NCBI GenBank assembly: GCA_964522095.1
Contig: CAZFSO010000043.1
Location: forward strand, 1 to 18,606
Reading direction: 5' to 3'
DNA: 18,606 nt
Source of the DNA: UBA6054 sp964522095
GTDB taxonomy: Bacteria > Planctomycetota > Phycisphaerae > Phycisphaerales > UBA1924
Both the position numbers and the translations under genes were made by a program. Below the pieces are notes generated by a model. That model made no database searches and was not told where the DNA came from. It was given only the letters and a program-made list of their open reading frames with translations. Below, piece after piece: positions 1-7,243 of this stretch. Positions within the stretch are counted from its first letter, which is position 1; every line of letters starts with the position of its first letter.

Positions 1-2
1 TG

Positions 3-704
3 GGCGACACGCCGATGGACTGGTCCGTGCACACGCCGACGGACTGCGTGTCCGTGCCGCTGGCGCTGCCGTCGTGCGTGTTCATGCGACTGCCCGTCAC
101 CGACGCCGACAGCCGGGCCGCGGACGAACTGCTCGCCCGCGCCGGCCTGGAGCCCGGGCGTCCCTTCGCCATCCTCAACCCCGGCGGCAACAACCCCGCC
201 AAGCGCTGGCCCGCAGACCGCTTCGCCGCGCTGGCCGCCCACCTGGTCACCCGCCACGGCCTGGCGGTCCTCGTCAACGGCTCCCCGGCCGAGGCCGGCC
301 TGTGCGACGCGATCGTCGGCATGACCCACCCCCAAGAAGCCCCGAACGCGAGTGAGGGGATGGTCTTCTCCCTTCCGAAACTCGGCATCACCCTCGGCGC
401 CCTCAAGGCGCTCTGTCGCGGCGCGCGCGTGATGGTCACGAACGACACCGGCCCGCGCCACGTCGCCGCGGCCTTCGGCACGCCCCTGGTCACCCTGTTC
501 GGCCCGACCGACCCGCGATGGACCACCATCCCGACCCGGCCCCACCCGGACGGCTCGCCGAGCGAGGCGGTCCTCGTCGCCGACCCGACGCTCCCGGCTG
601 CGGAGTCGGCCAACGACCACCCCGAGCGCTGCCGCGTGGACCGGATCGCTCTCGAAACGGTCGTCGCCGCGGCCGACGCGCAACTCGTCCTGTCCGGTCT
701 GTGA
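3..704 (+). CDS. ADP-heptose:LPS heptosyltransferase (GT9 family), 5' end outside window
   Basis: C-terminal part of a family 9 glycosyltransferase, which transfers heptose from ADP-heptose to the inner core of lipopolysaccharide at the cytoplasmic face of the inner membrane. The frame is open to the left edge, so the true start is upstream and the N-terminal acceptor domain is missing. The first ATG (position 15) is not credible as the start because the family has a whole Rossmann domain before this point. Seen in the sequence are the nucleotide-sugar-binding hallmarks of the C-terminal domain: a LNPGGNNPAKRWP stretch (GxN...KRWP type) and, further on, TNDTGPRHVAAAFGTPLV followed by LFGPTDP, which is the classic NDTGPxH...LFGPTDP motif of WaaF/WaaC-like enzymes. 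It ends in TGA, 109 bp before the kinase. The family is secure; whether it is heptosyltransferase I, II or a related GT9 enzyme cannot be decided from this fragment. Confidence 0.93.
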   Translation, partial: GDTPMDWSVHTPTDCVSVPLALPSCVFMRLPVTDADSRAADELLARAGLEPGRPFAILNPGGNNPAKRWPADRFAALAAHLVTRHGLAVLVNGSPAEAGLCDAIVGMTHPQEAPNASEGMVFSLPKLGITLGALKALCRGARVMVTNDTGPRHVAAAFGTPLVTLFGPTDPRWTTIPTRPHPDGSPSEAVLVADPTLPAAESANDHPERCRVDRIALETVVAAADAQLVLSGL

Positions 705-744
705 CGCCGCCGCAAGGTCCGAAGAACGGGTATCGCCGCGCCCG

Positions 745-794
745 CGTCGGGAAAAACACCCGGCGATCGGCGGGCCCGCTGTGCAAGCCCGCCG
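745..794 (+). other. Two adjacent GC-rich hairpins in the GT9-kinase spacer
   Basis: The 109-bp spacer holds two inverted repeats. The first is CGTCGGG (745-751) against CCCGGCG (759-765), with one G-T pair and an AAAAACA loop. The second is CGGCGGGC (768-775) against GCCCGCCG (787-794), perfect, with an 11-nt loop. Neither is followed by a T tract, so a classical intrinsic terminator is not shown. They may still end the GT9 transcript or insulate it from the kinase promoter directly downstream. Function is inference. Confidence 0.35.
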
Positions 795-798
795 GGCT

Positions 799-813
799 GT
801 GGTATGAGAGTGC
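799..813 (+). promoter_or_regulatory. Extended -10 promoter just before the kinase start (possible leaderless mRNA)
   Basis: TGG-TATGAG (800-808) matches an extended -10 (TGnTATnnn) and ends 5 nt before the kinase ATG at 814, so transcription would begin at or next to the start codon. No convincing Shine-Dalgarno sequence precedes the ATG. The same octamer GTGGTATG occurs at almost the same distance before the zinc-ribbon gene at 16743. No clear -35 box is visible. Low to moderate confidence. Confidence 0.4.
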
Positions 814-3453
814 ATGGACCCCGCGGCCAAGGACATCGCGACCCGCGCCGGACGCCTCAGCGGGCCCGAGCGCACGCGCTTCGTGGAAGCCGCGTGCGCG
901 GGTGATCCGAGCCTGCGCCAGACCGTCGAGCGCCTGCTGCGCCTGCAGGACGCGGCCACGCTCGACGCGGCGCCGTCCGGGACGGGCGACGGGCCGGCGC
1001 CGTTCCGGTTCGAGGCGTTCCGGGCCGCCCGGGGCGCGGGCACGCCGGACCGCGTCGGGTCCTACCGCGTCCTGGGCGAACTCGGCGCGGGCGCGATGGG
1101 CGTGGTCTACCTGGCCGAGCAGCGCCAGCCGCGCCGGCGGGTGGCCCTGAAGGTCATCCGCCCGGAGGCCATGACGCCCGAACGCGAGCGCCGCTTCGAC
1201 CTGGAGACCGAGGCCCTCGCCCGCCTGCGCCACCCGGGCATCGCGACCATTTACGAGGCCGGGCGGGCCGACCTGCACGGGCGCCCGCACCCGTTCTTCG
1301 CGATGGAACTCGTCCAGGGGCGTTTGCTCGACGACCATGCGCGCGCGCTCCGGCCCGCCGAGCGGGTGCGCCTGCTCGCGTCGGTGTGCGACGCGGTCGA
1401 GCACGCCCACGCAAGGGGCATCCTGCACCGCGACCTCAAGCCCGCCAACATGATCGTCGACGAGGACGGGCGCGCCCGCGTGCTGGATTTCGGCGTGGCG
1501 CGCGCGATCGAGCGCGGCCCGGGCGCGGAGCCCGGCGCGCGGGCGGGCGAACTCGTCGGCACCGTCCCCTACATGTCGCCCGAGCAACTGGCGGCCGACC
1601 CCGACGTGGACGTGCGCACCGACGTGTACGCCCTGGGCGTGATCCTCTGCGAACTGCTCACGGGCCAGCGTCCGCACGACGTCGGCGGCATGACGGTCGA
1701 CGAGGCGCTCGGCGTCGTGGCCAGCCCGCCGGTGCTCGACGCCCGGGCTCTGGGCGAGGAGGCGGCCGCGATCGTCGCCAAGGCCGTCCACCCGGACCGC
1801 GACCGGCGCTACCACGGCGTGGGCGAACTCGCGGCCGACCTGCGGCGGCTCCTGGCGTGCGAGCCGGTGCACGCCGTGCTCGAGGCGCAGGGCGTCGGGG
1901 CGGCCCGGGCCTACCGCGCCCGCAAACTCGTGCGGCGCAACCCGCTGGCGTCGGCCCTGGCGGCGGTCGCCGCGGCGCTGCTCGTGGTCGGCACGGCCGG
2001 GGTGGCGTGGCAGGCCGCCGCGGCCACGCGGGGCTGGAACCGCGCCCGGGCCGAGACCGCCCGCGCGGAGGCGGCGCTGGAGCGGGCCGAGTCCGAGCGC
2101 CGGCGCGTGCACGCCGTCAACGTGTTCATGACCAGCATGCTCACCTCGGCCGACCCGGCCTCGGCGCTTGGTGAGGAACTGACCGTGCGCGAGTTGCTCG
2201 ACTCGACCGCGCGGTCGCTGTCGGACGACCTGCGCGACGAGCCGTCCATCGAGGCGACGGTCCGCATGGCCCTGGCCAACACCTACATCGCGCTGGCCGA
2301 GTACGAGTCCGCCGAGCGCCAGTCCCGGGCCATGCTGGAGACCTGCGCCCTGGCCTTCGGCGACGACCACCCCTTGACGGCCGACGCGAAGCGCACGCTC
2401 GCCCAGGTGTTCGTCGAGACCGACCGCTTCGCGGAGTCCGAGGCGCTCGTGCTCGACGCAATGCCCGCGATCGAGCGGGCCGGCGACCCCGTCGAGGCGG
2501 CCCGTGTGCTGGGCGAACTGGCCCGCGCCCGCTTCGGGCTCGGGCGCCACGACGAAGCGCTCGAACTGTGGACCCGCGCCCGCGAGCGGCTGACCGAACT
2601 CGTCGGCCCGGACGCCGAGCACACGCTGGTCACGGCCCACAACCTCTGCCACGCCCTCAAGCAGGCCGGGCGACTGGCGGAGGCCGAGGCGCTGGCGGCC
2701 GACCTGCTCGAACGCCGCCGTCGCGTGCTCGGCGAGGACAACCCCCAGACGCTGGCCGCCATCGAACTGCTCGCGGGCCTGATCGCGGGCCAGGGGCGCG
2801 AGCGCGAGGCGGTGGTCTACCAGCGCCGGGTGCTGGAAGGGCGCAGCCGCGTGCTCGGCGAGCGCCACATCGCCACGCTGCTGACCATGGGCAACCTCGG
2901 CGCGACGCTCATCCGCCTGGGCGAGTTGGAGGAGGCCGAGGCGCTGACCCGGCGGTCGCTGGCGGCTCACACGGAGAAGTTCGGACGCGAGAACGGGCGC
3001 ACGCTGGTGCTGCTGGCCAACCTGGCCTATCTGCTCGAGGACCTGGGCAGCCGCGACGAGGCGGTGGAGATCTACCGGGAGATCATCGCCATCCGCATGG
3101 CCGCCCCCGCTGGGGGGTCGGACCCGGAGGTCTGGCCGTCCATGAACAACCTGGCGATGATCCTGACCGACCTGGGCCGGCTGGACGAGGCCGACGCGTT
3201 GTACGCCGACCTGCTCGGCCACTGCGCCCGGGTCGTGCCGCCGACGCACTACGCGCTGGCGCTGTTCCGCAACAACCACGCGGCGTGCCTGACGGCCATG
3301 GGCCGGATCGACGAGGCCCGCGCGGCGCTGGAGGCCTCGCACCCGGTGATCGAGGGCTTCTTCGGGCCGGACCACGAGCGGACCGGGCGCAGCCGCGAAC
3401 GCCTCGCGCGGCTGGAGGAAGCCGAGCGCGCCCGTCAGGCCGGGTCGAACTGA
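814..3453 (+). CDS. Transmembrane serine/threonine protein kinase with C-terminal TPR repeats
   Basis: 879-residue Hanks-type (PknB-like) kinase of the kind expanded in planctomycetes. Residues 1-75 form an acidic/helical lead segment common in this group. The kinase domain spans about 84-350. It has a glycine loop GAGAMG (91-96), ATP lysine K113 in ALK, catalytic HRDLKPAN with D207, DFG at 225-227, and SPEQ at 255-258 in place of APE. All catalytic residues are present, so it should be active. One membrane helix lies at about 378-399, followed by a charged Ala/Arg/Glu coiled coil (405-442). From about 460 to the end there are tandem TPRs of the kinesin-light-chain type (repeated LxNLxxxLxxxGxxxEAExL patterns). 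By topology the kinase is cytoplasmic and the TPR region lies beyond the membrane, where it may bind a partner or signal. The ATG at 814 sits directly behind an extended -10 and no SD is evident. The gene end overlaps the convergent FHA/PP2C gene by 19 bp. Substrates are unknown. Confidence 0.95.
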   Translation: MDPAAKDIATRAGRLSGPERTRFVEAACAGDPSLRQTVERLLRLQDAATLDAAPSGTGDGPAPFRFEAFRAARGAGTPDRVGSYRVLGELGAGAMGVVYLAEQRQPRRRVALKVIRPEAMTPERERRFDLETEALARLRHPGIATIYEAGRADLHGRPHPFFAMELVQGRLLDDHARALRPAERVRLLASVCDAVEHAHARGILHRDLKPANMIVDEDGRARVLDFGVARAIERGPGAEPGARAGELVGTVPYMSPEQLAADPDVDVRTDVYALGVILCELLTGQRPHDVGGMTVDEALGVVASPPVLDARALGEEAAAIVAKAVHPDRDRRYHGVGELAADLRRLLACEPVHAVLEAQGVGAARAYRARKLVRRNPLASALAAVAAALLVVGTAGVAWQAAAATRGWNRARAETARAEAALERAESERRRVHAVNVFMTSMLTSADPASALGEELTVRELLDSTARSLSDDLRDEPSIEATVRMALANTYIALAEYESAERQSRAMLETCALAFGDDHPLTADAKRTLAQVFVETDRFAESEALVLDAMPAIERAGDPVEAARVLGELARARFGLGRHDEALELWTRARERLTELVGPDAEHTLVTAHNLCHALKQAGRLAEAEALAADLLERRRRVLGEDNPQTLAAIELLAGLIAGQGREREAVVYQRRVLEGRSRVLGERHIATLLTMGNLGATLIRLGELEEAEALTRRSLAAHTEKFGRENGRTLVLLANLAYLLEDLGSRDEAVEIYREIIAIRMAAPAGGSDPEVWPSMNNLAMILTDLGRLDEADALYADLLGHCARVVPPTHYALALFRNNHAACLTAMGRIDEARAALEASHPVIEGFFGPDHERTGRSRERLARLEEAERARQAGSN

Positions 3454-5123
3454 ACCGAGGCGACGGTGGCGTCGTCGTCGAGGGCGCGGGCGCCGGCGTG
3501 GCGCTGCAGCGCGTCGAACACGCCGGACACGTCGGTCTCGCAGTCGCGCGAGGCGCGCACCGCGGCGTGCAGGCGGTCCAGGCCGAACGGGGCGCCGTCC
3601 GGGCCGGCCTGGTCGGGGATGCCGTCGGTGTAGCACAGCAGCCGGTCGCCCGGGCCCAGGCGGCGCGTCACGGCGTCGAAGCGGGCGTCGGGGTCCACGC
3701 CCAGGGGACAGGAGCCGGGGCGTCCGGCGTGGTCGGGGTCCGCCTCGCGCCGGGCGAGCATCCAGTGGCCGTGCCCGGCGTCGACCAGGCGCACCGAGCC
3801 GTCCGGCCCGAGCCGGGCCGCCACCAGCGAGACGAACCGCCCCCCGGTGGGCCGGGTGGCGACGAAGCGGTTGGTCTGGACGACCGCGCCCTCGACGCTT
3901 GCGCCCGACGCGAGCGCGCTGGCCAGGTGGCTCTGGACGAGGGCGGCCAGCATCGCAGCGCCCACGCCGTGGCCGGAGGCGTCGCCGAACAGGGCCGTGA
4001 CCGACCCGTCGGGGTGGGCGATGGCGTCGAACAGGTCGGCCGAGACGAACATGCCCGCGATGGTGCGCGAGGCGTGGCGGTAGGCCCCGCACCGCGCCAG
4101 GGGCGGGGGCGCGAGCATGGCCCGCAACTCGCGCGCCCGTTCGAGTTCGATGCGCAGGGCGGCCTGGCGTCGGCGCAGGTCGGCCTGGGCGTCGCGCGTC
4201 AGGGCGAAGGCGTACAGGCGCGCGACGTCGGCCAGGTACCCAGCCGCGTCGCGCACGGGCTCGCCCGAGCGGGCGTCGAGGTACCGGGGGGCTGGAAGCC
4301 CCCCGCTCCATGAAGACACGGGCGAATCGCCCGAGCGCGCGTCGAGGTACAGCATGGCCGCCACGCGCCCGTCGGGCGTCACCGGGGCGCACACCGCGGA
4401 GTGGATGGCCAGTTCGGCGATGGAGTGGGCGTCGTGGCCCGTCCCGCCGGCAGCCGCGTCCGGGCGCTCGGCGTGCACGGCCAGTTGCCCCGCGCGGGCC
4501 TGTTCGACCAGCGAGCGGAAGGGGGCGAAGGCGTCGGGGTCAATGGGTCGCACCGAGCCGTCCGGGGCGCGGGTCAGCCCGGCGAGCAGTTCGGGCGTCT
4601 GGTGGCCGGTGCCGGGCAGCAGGACGGCCGCGCGCCCGAAGCCGGTGCCGTCCATCGCGGCGCGCAGCACGGCCTCGGCCAGTTCCCCGGGGTCGGACGC
4701 CCGTTCCATCGCGTCCAGGCAGGCGCTCAGCGCGTCGAGCCGGCGGGTGGACAGGGGCGCCCGGGCCGCGGGCCCGTCGATGGTCAGCCCCACCGCCCGG
4801 GTCGCGGTGGATTCCTCGCCCACGCGGAACAGCCAAGGCCCGATGCCCACGCGGTCGCCGGGCTCCAGAGGCGCGGGCTCGCCGGGCGGCAGGCGTCGGG
4901 TGTTCAGGGTGGTGCCGGTGGTGGAGGCTTCGTCGGTCAGGAACCACACGCCGCCGCTGGGACGCAGGACGGCGTGCCGGCGCGAGACCGACGGGTCGGG
5001 CAGGCACAGGTCGGCCTGCACCGCCCTGCCGACGGCGGCTTCGCGCTCCAGCACGATGCGCCCCCCAACCAGCGGGTCGTCGGGGCCTTCGAGCCGGATG
5101 AGCGTGAGCGGCGTCACGGGCAC
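3435..5123 (-). CDS. FHA-GAF-SpoIIE (PP2C-type) protein phosphatase
   Basis: 562 residues on the minus strand, starting with GTG at 5123 behind an AAAGG at about 9 nt. FHA domain at about 7-105 has the phosphothreonine-binding signature (GR at 32-33, then SVSRRHA at 45-51 and TGTTLN at 69-74). A GAF-like sensor domain follows at about 125-310. A SpoIIE/PPM phosphatase domain lies at about 335-560. It keeps the metal-binding acidic residues: D363/D366 in SADLFD (usually GGDxxD), D381 in GDASGHG, YTDG at 498-501 and DDDA at 550-553. It should dephosphorylate Ser/Thr-phosphoproteins, with the FHA domain recruiting phosphothreonine targets. The GAF domain carries a 22-residue in-frame duplication (YLDARSG at 259-265 and again at 281-287) created by a 66-bp DNA repeat. 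The gene is convergent with, and overlaps, the Ser/Thr kinase gene, so opposing action is a reasonable inference. An anti-sigma-antagonist (SpoIIE/RsbU-like) role is the alternative. Confidence 0.92.
   Translation of the reverse strand: MPVTPLTLIRLEGPDDPLVGGRIVLEREAAVGRAVQADLCLPDPSVSRRHAVLRPSGGVWFLTDEASTTGTTLNTRRLPPGEPAPLEPGDRVGIGPWLFRVGEESTATRAVGLTIDGPAARAPLSTRRLDALSACLDAMERASDPGELAEAVLRAAMDGTGFGRAAVLLPGTGHQTPELLAGLTRAPDGSVRPIDPDAFAPFRSLVEQARAGQLAVHAERPDAAAGGTGHDAHSIAELAIHSAVCAPVTPDGRVAAMLYLDARSGDSPVSSWSGGLPAPRYLDARSGEPVRDAAGYLADVARLYAFALTRDAQADLRRRQAALRIELERARELRAMLAPPPLARCGAYRHASRTIAGMFVSADLFDAIAHPDGSVTALFGDASGHGVGAAMLAALVQSHLASALASGASVEGAVVQTNRFVATRPTGGRFVSLVAARLGPDGSVRLVDAGHGHWMLARREADPDHAGRPGSCPLGVDPDARFDAVTRRLGPGDRLLCYTDGIPDQAGPDGAPFGLDRLHAAVRASRDCETDVSGVFDALQRHAGARALDDDATVASVQFDPA
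4254..4350. repeat. In-frame 66-bp duplication carrying a GC-rich hairpin inside the phosphatase gene
   Basis: Two 24-bp direct repeats, 4261-4284 and 4327-4350, differ at one base (G4272 versus C4338) and are offset by exactly 66 bp. Between them lie 42 bp (4285-4326) that include the near-perfect hairpin GGGGGGCT-GGA-AGCCCCCC. Similarity also reaches back to a CACGGGC block just before each copy. The net gain is 22 codons, so the reading frame survives. It resembles insertion of a small palindromic (REP/MITE-like) element with duplication of flanking sequence. Replication slippage around a hairpin is the alternative. Confidence 0.75.
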
Positions 5124-5224
5124 AGACTACCGCCTTTGGTCTCGGCGGGCTGAGGCGGTGCAAGTGGGCGATAGACCCGAGAAACGCGCCCGTACGGTGG
5201 AAGTTGGCCGACGGGCCGCAAAAA

Positions 5225-5242
5225 TGACTGACCGGTCAGTCA
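5225..5242. promoter_or_regulatory. Perfect 18-bp palindrome, probable TetR-family operator
   Basis: TGACTGACCGGTCAGTCA is an exact 9+9 palindrome without spacer. It lies just ahead of the SD of the TetR gene (14 bp before the ATG) and about 100 bp from the start of the divergent phosphatase gene. Size, symmetry and position match operators of TetR-family repressors that control RND pumps. It would block transcription of its own operon. Effect on the divergent phosphatase gene is possible but not shown. No strong -35/-10 pair was found around it. Confidence 0.85.
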
Positions 5243-5256
5243 CAGGAAGGCGGCGG

Positions 5257-5922
5257 ATGGCGGAGGACTCGGCATCCAGGGCGGCGGAGCGGCGGGCGGG
5301 GATCCTGGCGGCGGCGATCCCGCTGTTCGCCAAGGGCGGGTTCGCGGGGGTCGAGGTCGACGCGATCGCCGCGGCCGCCGGGTGCGCCAAGGGGACGATC
5401 TACCGCTACTTCGAGAACAAGGAGAGCCTGTTCCGCGCCTGCGTGGACCGGGTGATGACCGGGCTGCTCGAACGGACCGAGGCGCCGGGCGAGTCGGACC
5501 TGGTCCGGCGGATCGAGTTCGGCGTGCGGGCGTACCTGGCGTACTTCGAGGACCACCCCGAGTTCATCGAGTTGCTGATCCAGGAGCGGGCGGGCTTCCG
5601 CGACCGGGAGCGCCCGTCGTTTTTCGAGTTCCAGGCCCGGCGGCACGCCGAGGCGGTGCCGGAGATCGGCGCGATGATGAAGGCGGGCCGGCTGCGCGCG
5701 ATGGACCCCCAGCGGGTGCTCGACGTGCTGGGCAACGTGCTGTACGGCACGATCTTCACGAACCACTTCGCTGGGCGGACGACCAGCCTGGACGAGCAGG
5801 CCGGGACGATTCTTCGGGTGGTGCTGGTTGGCCTGCTGACGCCGGGCGAGGCCGCGGCGTGGCTGGAGCGGACTGAATCGGGCGCGGACGCGCCCGCGGA
5901 AGGCGGACGAGATGGCGGATGA
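5257..5922 (+). CDS. TetR/AcrR-family transcriptional repressor of the efflux operon
   Basis: 221 residues. The start was chosen at ATG 5257 because AGGAAGG (5244-5250) lies 6 nt upstream. An in-frame ATG at 5224 would overlap the operator and leaves no SD. The N-terminal helix-turn-helix spans about 13-59, with recognition segment AGCAKGTIYRYFENKESLF (41-59), the hallmark of TetR proteins. The C-terminal half is all-helical and forms the dimer/ligand domain, ending with a short Gly/Ala/Asp-rich tail. The first gene of the operon, it overlaps the fusion-protein gene by 11 nt. With the perfect palindrome in front, autorepression relieved by a pump substrate is the likely mode of control. The inducer cannot be predicted. 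Confidence 0.95.
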   Translation: MAEDSASRAAERRAGILAAAIPLFAKGGFAGVEVDAIAAAAGCAKGTIYRYFENKESLFRACVDRVMTGLLERTEAPGESDLVRRIEFGVRAYLAYFEDHPEFIELLIQERAGFRDRERPSFFEFQARRHAEAVPEIGAMMKAGRLRAMDPQRVLDVLGNVLYGTIFTNHFAGRTTSLDEQAGTILRVVLVGLLTPGEAAAWLERTESGADAPAEGGRDGG

Positions 5923-7243
5923 TCGCGGACCACGCGGGCGCAGGGCGAATCTGCGTCATGTTCTCAGCGGCCACCTGATGCGGGTGGTCGTGGTGCTGGT
6001 GCTGGTGGCGGGCCTGTTCGGGCTGGTGCTGTTCTGGCAGCAGCACGACGCCGAGCCGGGCCTGGTGGCGGCCCCGGCGCCGACGGCGGTGGAGGCGACG
6101 GTGCTGACCGTGACGCCGGAGACGGTGCCGGTCGAGCCGACGTACCTGGGCCAGACCGAGGCGTCGCAGACGGTGGAGATCCGGGCGCGGGTGGCCGGGT
6201 ATCTGGAGTCGCAGGCGTTCGAGGAGGGCTCGCTGGTCGAGGCCGGGCAGTTGCTCTTCCAGATCGACCCGAGGGATTACGAGACGGAACTGGCGATCGC
6301 GCAGGCGTCGGTGGCCAGCGCCGAGGCGCGGGCCGAGCGGGCGCGCCGGCAGGTCGAGCGCTTCCGCGAACTCGAGGCCCAGCGGGTGGCGACCACCAGC
6401 GAAGTGGACGAGTGGGAGACCGAACTGCTGGTCACCACGGCCGAGGTGCGACTGGCCGAGGCGCGGGTGGCGCAGGCGGAACTGAACCTGGGCTATGCGC
6501 GGATCGAGTCGCCCATCACGGGGGTCATCGGCGAGGCCGAGCGCGACGTGGGCAGTTACGTCGGGCCGCAGGACGGCGGGCTGCTGGCGGTCGTCGAGCA
6601 GCAGGACCCCATGCAGGTGCGGTTCTCGGTCAGCGAGGCGGACATCCTGCGCTGGCAGTCGCAGACCGCCAGCGGCGTGATCGAGTCGCCGGGTGTCGAG
6701 GGCATGCGGGTGGAACTGACGCTCGCGGACGGCACGGTGCACCCGCACCTGGGCCGGGTCGAGTTCATGGGCGTGCGGGTCGACCCGACCACGGGCTCGA
6801 CGATGGTGCAGGCGGTGGTGCCCAACCCGGACGGGAACCTTCGGTCGGGCCAGTTCGCCCACGCGCGGGTGATCGGCGCGCGCCGGCGGCACGCGCTGCT
6901 GGTGCCGCAGGCGGCGCTGGTGCAGAACCCGACCGGCTCGTACGTGTACGCCGTGAACGACGAGGGCCTGGCGGAACTGCGCGCGGTGATGATCGGCGAC
7001 TGGGTCGGCGGCCGGGTGGTGGTCGAGTCGGGCCTGGAGGCGGGGGACCGCGTGGTGCTCGACCGGCTGCTGATGATGCGCCCGGGCGTCGAGGTGCGGG
7101 CGGTTGCGGAGGAGGGCGGGGGCGGCTCTGGCGGGAGCGGCCCGGGCGGGGACGCGGGTGAGACCGGCGGGCCCGACCCGGTCAGGCCGTCGGGCGCGGG
7201 CGTCGGTGCGGGTGTCGGCGGCGCCGACGGCGGGGAGGGCTGA
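5912..7243 (+). CDS. RND efflux periplasmic adaptor (membrane fusion protein, AcrA/MexA type)
   Basis: 443-residue HlyD-family adaptor that links an inner-membrane RND pump to an outer-membrane channel. The ATG at 5912 overlaps the TetR stop, with GGAAGG about 8-9 nt upstream. Membrane anchor at about 24-42; no lipobox cysteine, so it is anchored by a helix rather than by lipid. It has a lipoyl-like half motif (about 88-118), a helical hairpin rich in Ala/Glu/Arg (122-197), a second lipoyl half containing IESPITGVIGEA (about 198-210), a beta-barrel to about 310 and a membrane-proximal domain to about 393. The C terminus (about 400-443) is a Gly-rich low-complexity tail beyond the usual family end. 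Its stop shares one base with the RND start (TGATG), which suggests translational coupling and a 1:1 partnership. Confidence 0.95.
   Translation: MADDRGPRGRRANLRHVLSGHLMRVVVVLVLVAGLFGLVLFWQQHDAEPGLVAAPAPTAVEATVLTVTPETVPVEPTYLGQTEASQTVEIRARVAGYLESQAFEEGSLVEAGQLLFQIDPRDYETELAIAQASVASAEARAERARRQVERFRELEAQRVATTSEVDEWETELLVTTAEVRLAEARVAQAELNLGYARIESPITGVIGEAERDVGSYVGPQDGGLLAVVEQQDPMQVRFSVSEADILRWQSQTASGVIESPGVEGMRVELTLADGTVHPHLGRVEFMGVRVDPTTGSTMVQAVVPNPDGNLRSGQFAHARVIGARRRHALLVPQAALVQNPTGSYVYAVNDEGLAELRAVMIGDWVGGRVVVESGLEAGDRVVLDRLLMMRPGVEVRAVAEEGGGGSGGSGPGGDAGETGGPDPVRPSGAGVGAGVGGADGGEG

Noticed and set aside
490..4392. Open frame of 1300 codons on the minus strand across the kinase gene
   Set aside because: Arg/Pro/Gly-rich with no domain content. 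It lies antisense to a kinase with full catalytic motifs and out of phase with the real phosphatase gene; a product of very high GC.
4117..5256. 601-codon plus-strand frame that would extend the TetR protein far upstream
   Set aside because: The upstream part is antisense to the phosphatase and Ser/Arg-rich. The TetR fold begins after ATG 5257, which has a proper SD.
5224..5256. ATG 5224 as TetR start
   Set aside because: It overlaps the operator palindrome and has no SD, whereas ATG 5257 has AGGAAGG at 6 nt.
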